Of a stretch of DNA of 64,000 nucleotides, positions 10,301 through 19,184 are shown piece after piece. The stretch comes from Perlucidibaca piscinae DSM 21586 (GTDB lineage Bacteria > Pseudomonadota > Gammaproteobacteria > Pseudomonadales > Moraxellaceae). The notes under the pieces are model-generated. The model worked only from the letters and a program-made list of their open reading frames with translations. It had not been told where the DNA came from and did not search any database. The stretch lies in assembly GCF_000420045.1 (NCBI RefSeq), contig NZ_ATUE01000005.1, forward strand, positions 62,001 to 126,000, in the 5' to 3' direction. The translations under genes and the position numbers were made by a program. The number at the start of each line of letters is the position of its first letter. The first letter of the stretch is position 1.

Positions 10301-10838
10301 CGAGAAAGGCATGGGCCTGGGGCTGGCCATCGTCGACCGCATGGCGCGCCTGCTCAATCACGAGATCGGCGTGCGCTCGCAACCCGGCCGCGGCTCCTGC
10401 TTCAGTGTCCGGCTGGCAGGGGCCAGCGCCAGCGCTCCCGCCAGCACCGTCACCAGCGAGCCCGGGAGCAGCAGCGGGGGCAGTCTCGAGGGCCTGCTGG
10501 TGCTCTGCGTCGACAACGAGCCGGACATCCTTGCCGGCATGCAGGCGCTGCTCGGGCGCTGGGGCTGCCAGGTGATCACGGCCGGCAACGGCGATCTGGC
10601 CCGCGAGCTGGTGCTGGCGCACCAGCCTGCCGTGGTGCTGGCCGACTACCACCTTGCCGATGACGAGGATGGCCTGGCGCTGCTCAAGGAGCTGGCGGCG
10701 GGACGCGCCGGGGCGCTGGTCACCGCCGACCACACCGACGAGGTGGCAAGCGCGGTCAAGGCCGCCGGACTCAGCCTGCTGCGCAAGCCGGTCAAGCCGG
10801 CGGCGCTGCGGGCGTTCCTGAGTGCGCAGCGGGGCTAG
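7371..10838 (+). CDS. crbS: CrbS-like hybrid sensor kinase with sodium/solute symporter domain
   Basis: Inner-membrane sensor of 1155 residues. The order is: SSS (PutP-like) transmembrane domain with about 13 helices (1-520), a STAC-like linker (about 535-620), a PAS domain (about 637-755), a coiled coil, HisKA with the phospho-accepting His806 (ASHDLLQP), an HATPase with NLLNNALRYT, DTGPGIAPG and GMGLGLAIV, and a receiver with Asp1092 and a conserved RKPVKP lysine. This is the CrbS/MxtR arrangement, which with CrbR switches on acetyl-CoA synthetase in Vibrio and Pseudomonas. A crbR-like gene and acs lie at 14107-16767 on the other strand. ATG 7371 follows a purine-rich AGGGGAAGGG. Confidence 0.85.
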   Translation: MPTWLLPAITVAYIMVLFAVAYWGDQHSPQLSRRQQGLLYSLTLAVYCTSWTFFGAVGVTVTGGWAYLPIYLGPLIFILLGRPLLERLVLISKARSITSIADFISARYGKAQHLAAMVTVVAIIGALPYIALQLKAVSMSVDVLTRAGLGSVFPTGDTALWTSLLLAALAILFGTRQINAAEHHQGLMLAIALESAVKLLALIAVAIFAALALHEQPGDWISDPRLDKLLRPESLPTGFLAQVLLAFLAMICLPRQFHVAVVECNEVEQVRQSPLWFGLYMVLIIVAVLPIAAWALLDPRLAGSHPDSAVLALPLAHGNEPLAMIAFLGGFSAAAGMVIVSTVALSTMICNHLVMPLLIHLRSFGRQPVPRLLQLIRRLAIIALALLGYGYYRLIEEYAQLAAVGLLAFSAVAQFAPALIGGLFWRGGSRQGVAAGLAAGFLVWAYTLMLPALLPALGLSDPWLAEGPFGVAWLHPQALFLMSSWDPLTHGVFWSLLINISLYVVVSLRFRPAIGDKLEASQFLDPYSDQDPELQGAEWQRLPLGELHDLVARLLGTDATREAFEQFARGRMQWLDLRRPASRAWVQFSERLLAGAMGTASARALLTTALRGSGLEIGQVVALLDQTSQQQRFNRGVLSTTLEHIEQGISVVDADMRLVAWNRRYLELFGYPEGMVYEGCPVADLIRYNAERGECGPGDIDTHVAKRIAFMREGSPYVFERIRTDGQVLEMRGRPIPGGGFVTTYADITHFKEAERLLADAKLQLEAQVARRTAELEAALEAQRLANRQAEQANQSKTRFLAAASHDLLQPMNAARLFSSALSLHPGLADDAHQLARQVDSSLRGAEELLSALLDISRLDAGALQPSNGAVCLSELLRELCDQLAPVAAGRLLDLRLHLPSRPVWVISDRQWLRRILQNLLNNALRYTREGGVLVGLRRRGTGWRVDVCDTGPGIAPGKQAQIFEEFQRGGEASPWGEKGMGLGLAIVDRMARLLNHEIGVRSQPGRGSCFSVRLAGASASAPASTVTSEPGSSSGGSLEGLLVLCVDNEPDILAGMQALLGRWGCQVITAGNGDLARELVLAHQPAVVLADYHLADDEDGLALLKELAAGRAGALVTADHTDEVASAVKAAGLSLLRKPVKPAALRAFLSAQRG

Positions 10839-10901
10839 CGCGGGCAGGAGCGTAAATGGCTAAAAGCGGCTGGTAATTCATCATGACTGACGTTGGCTGA
10901 G

Positions 10902-10939
10902 CCAGCGCATGCGTTACAACACAAAGCATAATGCGCTGG
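10902..10939. promoter_or_regulatory. Nine-base inverted repeat overlapping a -10-like box upstream of the WYL gene
   Basis: CCAGCGCAT at 10902-10910 is repeated in inverse as ATGCGCTGG at 10931-10939, with 20 bases between. CATAAT at 10927-10932 resembles a sigma-70 -10 box and overlaps the right arm. A second small palindrome, TGGCT-G-AGCCA, lies just upstream at 10894-10904. WYL-family regulators commonly bind inverted repeats at their own promoter, so autoregulation is a reasonable inference. I found no convincing -35 box. Confidence 0.5.
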
Positions 10940-10994
10940 ACCAGATCGTGAATCGTGGTTGATCCTCTGCTCCAGTTTCAGGCACGGAGGCCTC

Positions 10995-12029
10995 ATGCCA
11001 TCACCAAAGAAGCTGGCTATGGCACGCCAGTGGGAGCTGCTGAAGCTGCTGCCAGAGCACGGTTCCGGCAAGTCGACACGTCAATTGGCTTCAGAGTTGG
11101 CCGCGATGGGCTTTGCCATCAGCAAGCGTCAGGTTGAACGTGACCTTGGAGAACTGTCGGAACAATTTGGCATTCACTGCAATGACGCCAGCATTCCTTA
11201 CGGCTGGCGCTGGATGCCGGGCGCATCCACACGCCTATCCGGCCTTACGCTGGCAGATGCCCTGTCGCTCACGCTGATGGAGTCCACGCTGCAGGTTTTG
11301 CTGCCTTCGTCACTGATGAGCCCCATGTCCATACGCATGGCCCAGGCCCGGCAAAAGCTGGACAGCTTGTCTGACACGCAATCAGCGGCGAACTGGCGCA
11401 ACAAGGTACGAACCATCTTGCCCATGCTGCCGATGCGCGCACCACAAATCGCCGACCATGCGCTGCACGCGGTTCAGGAGGCTTTGCTCAACAATCGTCA
11501 GATAGAGGTTCGCTACCGAGGCTTCCAGACAGAGGCAGCAATGGCCTATCGCCTGCATCCGCTTGGCTTAGTGCTGCGAGGAAACACCGCCTACCTGATC
11601 GCCATGCCGGAGCCCGATCGTGAGATACGTGTGCTGGCCATGCACAGACTGGAGGCCGCCGTTGTCACCGACCAACCTGCACTTTCGCCGGATGGCTTCA
11701 ACATCGATGAATACCTAGGCACGGGGGCGTTGCATTTTGGCGCCGGCGGGATGCTGAAGATGGAGGCACGTATTGCGCCCGAGCTGGCAGGCACGCTGCA
11801 GGAAACGCCGCTATCCGACGACCAGGTGTTGCAACCAATGCCGGAAAGTAACGAATGGAAACTGCAAGCACGCGTTCGAGACAGCTGGCAGTTGACCTGG
11901 TGGATACTGTCGCAAGGTGACGCGATTACCGTCAATCAGCCGCCCGACTTGCGTCAGCGCATTCAGCAAAACCTGGCCGACGCCTTGCGTCGATATGCCT
12001 CCCCGACCAGCAACCTGGAACTGTCCTAA
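10995..12029 (+). CDS. WYL-domain transcriptional regulator
   Basis: A 344-residue regulator with an N-terminal winged helix-turn-helix (about 9-60, including STRQLASELA and KRQVERDLGEL), a WYL ligand-binding domain (about 150-215, with IEVRYRGF, HPLGLVLRGNTAYLIA and LAMHRLEAA) and a C-terminal WCX extension. ATG 10995 is chosen because GGAGG lies 4 bases upstream; an in-frame TTG exists at 10959. The stop codon overlaps the start of the next gene by one base (TAATG), showing coupling. WYL proteins often control phage-defence genes and respond to nucleic-acid or nucleotide ligands (family knowledge). GC content drops sharply from the preceding gene. Confidence 0.85.
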   Translation: MPSPKKLAMARQWELLKLLPEHGSGKSTRQLASELAAMGFAISKRQVERDLGELSEQFGIHCNDASIPYGWRWMPGASTRLSGLTLADALSLTLMESTLQVLLPSSLMSPMSIRMAQARQKLDSLSDTQSAANWRNKVRTILPMLPMRAPQIADHALHAVQEALLNNRQIEVRYRGFQTEAAMAYRLHPLGLVLRGNTAYLIAMPEPDREIRVLAMHRLEAAVVTDQPALSPDGFNIDEYLGTGALHFGAGGMLKMEARIAPELAGTLQETPLSDDQVLQPMPESNEWKLQARVRDSWQLTWWILSQGDAITVNQPPDLRQRIQQNLADALRRYASPTSNLELS

Positions 12030-12673
12030 TGAACTTTCCGGCATCCGTGATCTTTCCCCCCTGGGTTGGTCCCGCCTATTTGCAGCAGGATGAGAAGTGG
12101 CTGATTCTGGGAGAGTCGAACTATGGATGGACACCGGGAAATCCCGATGACAGCCTCAACACGCAGGTGAGCAGACATATTCTTGGGGAAGAAACCCCAG
12201 TATTCCGGAACATCCAGAAATTTCTTCGCGACGACAACATTGATTCGCAAGAAGCCAAGCGCGAATTCTGGAACACATGTTCATATTACAACTATGTCAC
12301 CGAAAGCATGTCGGCAGCCTCAGCACGACCGACCGCCAATCAGTTCCATAACTCTCATCAAGCCTTTGTTGATGTCGTCAACGTGCTGAAACCGGACATC
12401 GTGTTGGTGCTTGGCTTCGAGCTGTGGGATCACCTGCCAGGCGCAAAGGATGGCTGGATGAGTTGCTGGAGCGACGAAAGCCAGCCGAGCTATCCCGTGC
12501 CGCAGATCACGCGTCGTCTTGAAGTGTGGTCCTCTGGCACCGGTCTAGGTATTGAAAAAACCTTCCACTGCTTTTCCGTGCCGCATCCTGCATATCGTTT
12601 CCTGGGAGATGCATGCAGGATGAGACAGGCACTGCTGCGTGCTCATGACGTGATTGCAGCGATCAAGAGGTGA
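12029..12673 (+). CDS. Hypothetical protein resembling the uracil-DNA glycosylase superfamily
   Basis: A 214-residue soluble protein, translationally coupled to the WYL regulator. Seen by eye: a buried strand ending WLILGES (24-30) followed by NYG, a WNTCSYYNYV segment (81-90), a strand KPDIVLVLG (121-129) followed by ELWDHLP, and a late HPAYRF (186-191). This order of a first glycine-rich strand, a central hydrophobic strand and a late His-Pro loop resembles the uracil-DNA glycosylase-like fold, but the classical catalytic motifs are not clear. It could bind or excise damaged or modified bases, or be an inactive relative. The sequence is distinctly less GC-rich than the flanks (28 of 60 bases at 12181-12240). 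Confidence 0.55.
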   Translation: MNFPASVIFPPWVGPAYLQQDEKWLILGESNYGWTPGNPDDSLNTQVSRHILGEETPVFRNIQKFLRDDNIDSQEAKREFWNTCSYYNYVTESMSAASARPTANQFHNSHQAFVDVVNVLKPDIVLVLGFELWDHLPGAKDGWMSCWSDESQPSYPVPQITRRLEVWSSGTGLGIEKTFHCFSVPHPAYRFLGDACRMRQALLRAHDVIAAIKR

Positions 12674-12746
12674 TTGGTGCGACACAGGCTGACGTGCTGG
12701 AACGCAAAGATGAGATCCCTGCCCGGCCACCACTCACGGAGCATCG

Positions 12747-13514
12747 ATGAGCGCTCAACCTTCCAGCATGACCGATGCGAAAATAGGAGTCATCGAGTTA
12801 TCTGATTCCAGACAAACCATTCAGCAGGTCACGTACACGCATTCTCACGCAGAAATCAGCCTGCGCATTCCTCTGGATGAGGAGGCATGGACATTGCTTT
12901 CCATCCATTTGCGCAAACTGGATGCCGTGATGTTGCTTGGAAAAAGCGATCAGAAAACCGCCATGGCCGCCCAAGAAATCGCTCGTTTCTCCAAGAATAC
13001 GCAGCGAGTGCCTCTGGTGAGCGTCGTGACAGACAGGGAGCCGTCGGCATTCATCACGACACGGGCAGACAGCCCAGTCGATTTCTGGTTGATTGCCGCT
13101 GACATAAATGAGGGCAGAACATTCGCGCTTGCCATGTGGGCCGTCCTGATACAGGAGCCTCTCATGTACAACATGGACTTCACTGATATTGTCAGCACTG
13201 CTCGCAAAATGCGCACGGGATTCCCGGTCTTCATACCTGCCAGTCCGGACGAAGAAAAAACGCTTCAGGCAATCGAAAATCACCTGTCACTGGCAGGCTC
13301 CGCAGCAGCACTGTGCGCCATTCACACGCAGGAAGACGACGGGCCAAGTTTGAGCTTTTTCTCAAACATTGGTGATGCGATTGCGCCTTGGGTAAGTGAC
13401 TGCATCGAGATATCCGTGACCAAAGGGCTGCTGCTGCAGTCCGGCATCTATCTGATCGCCGGCCCCCGAGGGATTCACAGAGACTCCTCCATGGTCGGCG
13501 ACATGCTTAGCTGA
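12747..13514 (+). CDS. Degenerate FtsZ/tubulin-fold protein, nucleotide motifs lost
   Basis: A 255-residue protein with no signal peptide or membrane segment. It can be lined up with bacterial FtsZ from end to end. AKIGVIELSDS (11-21) matches the first strand and the glycine loop, but the glycines are gone. DAVMLLGKSDQKT (59-71) matches the tubulin signature region, again without the GGGTGTG glycines. VSVVTDR (91-97) matches the following strand. EPLMYNMDFTDIVSTARKM (137-155) matches the T7 loop, keeping Asn142, Asp144 and Asp147. FFSNIGDAIAPWVSD (204-218) and the end around 233-242 match the C-terminal domain. It probably cannot bind GTP but may contact FtsZ. The gene lies 73 bases after the glycosylase-like gene, same strand. 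ATG 12747 has CGGAG upstream. Homology is judged by eye only. Confidence 0.65.
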   Translation: MSAQPSSMTDAKIGVIELSDSRQTIQQVTYTHSHAEISLRIPLDEEAWTLLSIHLRKLDAVMLLGKSDQKTAMAAQEIARFSKNTQRVPLVSVVTDREPSAFITTRADSPVDFWLIAADINEGRTFALAMWAVLIQEPLMYNMDFTDIVSTARKMRTGFPVFIPASPDEEKTLQAIENHLSLAGSAAALCAIHTQEDDGPSLSFFSNIGDAIAPWVSDCIEISVTKGLLLQSGIYLIAGPRGIHRDSSMVGDMLS

Positions 13515-13568
13515 CGCCAGCCATGCTTCAGACTTCTTTTAACACCTCGACGTGTTTGCAGTCGCCAC

Positions 13569-14000
13569 TCAAGGATGGCGATCAGCTGCGTTTTTATGGT
13601 GGGCTGCGATACTCCCTCTGGACAAGCGGTCTGCGCCTGGCCAGCAGCTGAGCAGGAACAGGGCACCGGCCACCGCCGCACCGAAGATGAGCCCTTGCGA
13701 GAGGATGCCGTCAAACTGGTACAGGGGATGATCGCTGAGCCGATGGTGGATGGCCGCATGCACCACCAGAAACCCGGCAAACACGGTTCGCGACGCGGAG
13801 CGAACCCGCGCGGACGCATGCCAGAGCAGCGCGATCAGCACGGCAAACAGCGGCACGTGCAGCACCACGAACAGGTCGCGTGCCAGCGGCTCCGGCAGCG
13901 CACGCAGCACGAACAGTAGTCGCCACTCGGACTGCGTCATGGCGTCCAGTTCATGGGTAGCAAGCAGGGAAAAACCCAGCAGAACAAGCCACTCGCGCAT
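13569..14000 (-). CDS. Small multi-pass membrane protein, DUF6713-like
   Basis: A 143-residue hydrophobic protein with about four membrane segments. It carries several conserved-looking His and acidic residues: ATHELDAM near the start, a central FVVLHVPLF, and AIHHRLSDHPLY. This pattern recalls the small DUF6713 membrane family, whose function is unknown; the assignment is tentative. ATG 14000 gives an immediate hydrophobic helix; another in-frame ATG is at 14021, and neither has a strong ribosome site. It lies downstream of crbR on the same strand, so it may be cotranscribed with acs-crbR. GC content is back to the chromosomal level here. Confidence 0.6.
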   Translation of the reverse strand: MREWLVLLGFSLLATHELDAMTQSEWRLLFVLRALPEPLARDLFVVLHVPLFAVLIALLWHASARVRSASRTVFAGFLVVHAAIHHRLSDHPLYQFDGILSQGLIFGAAVAGALFLLSCWPGADRLSRGSIAAHHKNAADRHP

Positions 14001-14106
14001 CGCGGCCCCCCACGATGTCATTCACCGGAAAGGTACGCGACCGGCATGCGGCGCGCGATGACCTCGGAGGTCAAGGGCAGGCACCTGCCCGGGAGCAGCG
14101 GCCCCG

Positions 14107-14778
14107 TCAGTCCTCTTCCACCACGTCGACGATGCGCATGCTGGGGTCGAGCTGCAGGCGCGCGGCGGCGACCACCGCCTGGGTGCGGTTGGAGGCGCCG
14201 AGCTTCTTCAGGATGGCGGTCATGTGCGCCTTGATGGTGGCTTCCGACACGCCCAGCTCGTAGGCGATCTGCTTGTTGAGCAGGCCGTCGGCCAGCATCA
14301 TCAGCACACGGAACTGCTGCGGCGTGAGGTCGCGCACGCGTCGGGCGATGTCGGCCTCGTCCGGCGCCAGCGCCACCGATTGCGCGGCCCGCGCGGAGGG
14401 CGGCAGCCAGACGTCGCCATCCAGCACCTGCTGGATCGCGGCGGCCATGTCGGCCAGCGAGGTCGATTTGGGGATGTAGCCACTGGCACCGTGGGCGATG
14501 GCGCGGCGCATGACGCCAGGCTCCTCGTTGCCCGATACCACGATCACCGGCAGCGACGGGTAGTGCGCGCGCACATGCACCAGCCCTGAGAAACCCGAGG
14601 CCCCAGGCATATGCAGGTCCAGCAGCAGCAGGTCGGGGGTGTCGTGCGCGGTGAGCAGGGCCTGCAGGCTGCTGGTCGAATCCGCCTCGAGCAGCTCGGC
14701 ATCCGGATAGTGGCTGGCCACGACCCGGCGCAGGGCATCGCGAAACAGCGGGTGATCATCGGCAATCACGAACTGCAT
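14107..14778 (-). CDS. crbR: LuxR/NarL-family response regulator, CrbR-like
   Basis: Response regulator of 223 residues: a receiver domain with acidic pocket Asp7-Asp8, phospho-acceptor Asp54 (LLLLDLHMPG) and Lys104, then a LuxR-type helix-turn-helix (about 150-212, with LTPQQFRVL and NKQIAYELGVSEATIKAHM). Position directly downstream of acs on the same strand, and near a CrbS-type sensor, identifies it as the CrbR/ErdR regulator that activates acs (family knowledge plus context). It starts 45 bases after the acs stop codon, consistent with an acs-crbR operon. Confidence 0.85.
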   Translation of the reverse strand: MQFVIADDHPLFRDALRRVVASHYPDAELLEADSTSSLQALLTAHDTPDLLLLDLHMPGASGFSGLVHVRAHYPSLPVIVVSGNEEPGVMRRAIAHGASGYIPKSTSLADMAAAIQQVLDGDVWLPPSARAAQSVALAPDEADIARRVRDLTPQQFRVLMMLADGLLNKQIAYELGVSEATIKAHMTAILKKLGASNRTQAVVAAARLQLDPSMRIVDVVEED

Positions 14779-14823
14779 GAGGTCACTCCCTGAGCCGAGG
14801 CTCGTGTCGGCGGACCGCCAGCG

Positions 14824-16767
<1,944 letters not shown>

Positions 16768-16831
16768 GAAAAAGTCCTCGACTCCGACTCGGGAATGGCA
16801 GCCAGTATGCGCCGCTGCCAGCTCGCCACGG

Positions 16832-16881
16832 CATTAGCCTTTGGTAGCGAGACCTGGGTCGTAGAGACCATTGGCTAATGG
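16832..16881. promoter_or_regulatory. Inverted repeats in the acs-porin divergent intergenic region
   Basis: CATTAGCC at 16832-16839 is matched in inverse by GGCTAATG at 16873-16880, with 33 bases between. The right arm is itself part of a second palindrome, CCATT-GGCT-AATGG, at 16868-16881. The site lies between the two divergent starts (16767 and 16937), a natural place for a shared operator such as a CrbR site; the regulator is not identifiable from sequence alone. Confidence 0.4.
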
Positions 16882-16936
16882 CGGCTGCCACTCCGCTCTC
16901 GTTATATCAATCCGACAGCACATCCGCCGGAGCCCG

Positions 16937-18334
16937 ATGATGATAACGACAAAACGCTGCTTTGCACTCGCACCACTCGCCCTCGCCATGCTGGCCACAC
17001 CGGCCATGGCGGACACGCGCCAGGAAATCGAGGCCCTCAAGGCCCGACTCGCCCAGCTTGAGGCCATGATCCAGGCCCAGGCCGATGCCGCCGCCCGACA
17101 GCAGGCTGACCTGTCCAGCGTCAAGGCACAGGTTGCCGCCGCGCCCGCCCCTGCCGCCGTCGCCACCACGACGGGACCGGATATTGCCGGCACCAAGGTC
17201 AGCTTCAAGGGCTACGTCAAGGTCGACGGCCTCAGCAGCCGCTTCTCCGAAGGTGAGGTCGGCCGCGTCACCGGCCGCGACTTCTACGTGCCTAACGCCA
17301 TTCCGGTGTTCGGCAAGCGCGGCGGCAGCTCGACCGCTGCCGGCAGCACCGCCGGCGCCAATGGCAAGGCTCGCCAGGTCTTCGACATGCACGCCAAGCA
17401 GACCCGCCTGATCGTCAACACCGACACCCCCAATGCCGGAGGCCCGGCCCTCAAGGCCCATGTCGAGGTCGACTTCCTGAGTTCCATGCAGGGCAACGAG
17501 GCGGTCAGCAACGGCTACAGCCCGGAGCTTCGCCAGGCCTTCTTCAGCTACGGCAACTGGATGGCCGGCCAGGCCTGGACCACGTTCCAGGACCTCGGCG
17601 CCCTGCCCGAGACCGTCGATTTCGTCGGCTCCGCCGATGGCTCGGTGTTCGGTCGCCAGCCCCAGGTCCGCTACACCCGCGGCCCCTGGCAGATCGCCGT
17701 GGAGAACAGTCAGACGGTCACCAGCACGGTGGATGCGAACGCCACCACGCCAGGCAACCAGCCCTCGGCGGCCGGCGTGGAATCCAACGACACCAGCACG
17801 CCCGACCTGATCGCCCGCTACACCCACAAGGGCGACTTCGGCCATGTCTCGCTGGCCGCGCTGGGTCGGCAGATCCGGGTGCAGGACAACAACCTGTCTG
17901 ATTCCGCCACCGGCTACGGCGTATCGCTGTCCGGCAAGGTCAAGGCTGTCGGTGACGATGACGTGCGCTTCATGCTCACCCATGGCGAGGGCATAGGCCG
18001 CTACGTCGCGCTCAACACCGCCAATGACGCCGTGCTGAGCGCCGCCGGCGAGCTCGACCTGATCGGCCTCACCGCCGGCTACGTGACCTACCGCCATGTC
18101 TGGAGCGAGGGCCTGCGCTCCAACTTCCAGGCGGCCGGCTTCTTCGCCGACAACCCGAACTCGGCCTCGCCGGATGCCACCAAGCAGGTGCATTCGGGTC
18201 TGGTCAACCTGATCTACAACGTCACGCCCAAGCTGGAGGTCGGCATCGAGGCCCTGCACGCCCAGCGCAAGGTTGAAGGCGGCGCGGAAGGCAGCATGGA
18301 TCGCCTGCAGGTCATGGCCAAGCACAGCTTCTGA
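16937..18334 (+). CDS. DcaP-like outer membrane porin
   Basis: Exported protein of 465 residues. A signal peptide (about 1-25, ending PAMA) is followed by a short coiled coil (EIEALKARLAQLEAMI) and an Ala-Pro linker. A long beta-rich domain follows, beginning KVSFKGYVKVDG and ending with a C-terminal aromatic residue (KHSF), typical of outer membrane barrels. The coiled coil plus barrel layout matches DcaP-like trimeric porins of Acinetobacter and relatives, which pass small organic acids. Divergent placement from acs suggests uptake of acetate or another carboxylate (inference). ATG 16937 or 16940 can serve; GGAG precedes both. Confidence 0.75.
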   Translation: MMITTKRCFALAPLALAMLATPAMADTRQEIEALKARLAQLEAMIQAQADAAARQQADLSSVKAQVAAAPAPAAVATTTGPDIAGTKVSFKGYVKVDGLSSRFSEGEVGRVTGRDFYVPNAIPVFGKRGGSSTAAGSTAGANGKARQVFDMHAKQTRLIVNTDTPNAGGPALKAHVEVDFLSSMQGNEAVSNGYSPELRQAFFSYGNWMAGQAWTTFQDLGALPETVDFVGSADGSVFGRQPQVRYTRGPWQIAVENSQTVTSTVDANATTPGNQPSAAGVESNDTSTPDLIARYTHKGDFGHVSLAALGRQIRVQDNNLSDSATGYGVSLSGKVKAVGDDDVRFMLTHGEGIGRYVALNTANDAVLSAAGELDLIGLTAGYVTYRHVWSEGLRSNFQAAGFFADNPNSASPDATKQVHSGLVNLIYNVTPKLEVGIEALHAQRKVEGGAEGSMDRLQVMAKHSF

Positions 18335-18368
18335 GGCGTCCGCGCACCACGCCGACAGGCACCCGACA

Positions 18369-18407
18369 CGTGTTGCGGAGAGGATTTCCCGTTCTCTTCG
18401 CAACACG
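18369..18407. other. Sixteen-base-pair stem-loop downstream of the porin gene
   Basis: Bases 18369-18384 pair with 18392-18407 over 16 positions, of which two are G-T pairs, leaving a 7-base loop. No run of T follows on either strand, so it is not a classical intrinsic terminator. It could protect the 3' end of the porin mRNA, belong to a dispersed palindromic repeat family, or act as a factor-dependent stop. The rest of the 172-base gap contains no other clear feature. Confidence 0.6.
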
Positions 18408-18506
18408 CGTTTCCAGGCTTACAAAAGCGCTACCAGCGAGCACTGGAAACGGCATCCCGACCCCGTCTACCCTAGACTGGTCTCCCTTGTCCTGCGGACC
18501 ACTGCA

Positions 18507-19151
18507 ATGCAACGTTTGCGCGAACAGGCCAGTGAAGGCCTGCGCCTCCTCGACCAGCTCGCGGATGGTCAGCGCACCGGCACACGCCCTGCGCTGACGC
18601 CACGTTCCGCCATCACCCGCCTGCAGCCTCTGCCAGCCCCGCAGCGCGCACAGATGCGTACCATGCACCACTCCAGCAGCGGTTCACCGGCCGTGGCCAT
18701 GGTCTGGTGCCTGTGGCTGCTGCTCAGCGCCATCATGATCTCCCAGGGCGGCGGCGGCGGCTGGATTGCCGCACTCTGCCTGGGCCTGCTGGGCAGCCTG
18801 CGCCAGGCCTCGAACCAGCTCGACATCAGCAACTATCACATCACGCTGCGTGACGGCATGGCCGGCCACCGCTGCCGGCAGATCCCGCATCAGCAACTGG
18901 CTGCGGTCTGGGTCATCCGCCCGCTGTTCGGACGCTGGTTCAACTTCGGCCGGCTGGGCCTGCAGCTGCAGGATGGCGAGGTGGTCTGGAGCCCGGTGAT
19001 TCACGCGCCCTATCTGGCCAAGCAGGCACTGATCGCCGCCGTCAGCGGCCAGCACAACCCCTTTCTGGCGCGCCAGGAAGACCTGCGTCTGGGCCCCAGG
19101 CCGGCGCACGGCGACCCGATCAGCGACGACTCGCTGCCGCACGCCCTGTAA
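18507..19151 (+). CDS. Membrane protein with bacterial PH-like domain
   Basis: A 214-residue protein of unknown function. An N-terminal helical, charged region (1-50) is followed by a short membrane hairpin (about 65-95, with a GGGGG turn) and a beta-rich domain (about 105-185). That domain contains YHITLRDG, QIPHQQLAAVWV and LGLQLQDGEVVWSPV, a pattern like the bacterial PH domain of YdbS/YdbT-type membrane proteins. ATG 18507 is chosen because the protein-like composition starts there; the upstream in-frame stretch includes the stem-loop. It converges with sthA. Confidence 0.6.
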   Translation: MQRLREQASEGLRLLDQLADGQRTGTRPALTPRSAITRLQPLPAPQRAQMRTMHHSSSGSPAVAMVWCLWLLLSAIMISQGGGGGWIAALCLGLLGSLRQASNQLDISNYHITLRDGMAGHRCRQIPHQQLAAVWVIRPLFGRWFNFGRLGLQLQDGEVVWSPVIHAPYLAKQALIAAVSGQHNPFLARQEDLRLGPRPAHGDPISDDSLPHAL

Positions 19152-19184
19152 CGGCGGGCGCGCGGCAGGCAGGCATCACGCCGC

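Noticed and set aside
10897..13526. Similar short sequences at both cassette ends (CTGAGCCAGCGCATGC at 10897-10912 and CTGACGCCAGCCATGC at 13511-13526) as possible attachment sites
   Set aside because: The match needs gaps, the left copy overlaps the inverted repeat and the right copy overlaps a stop codon; no integrase is present. Too weak to call.
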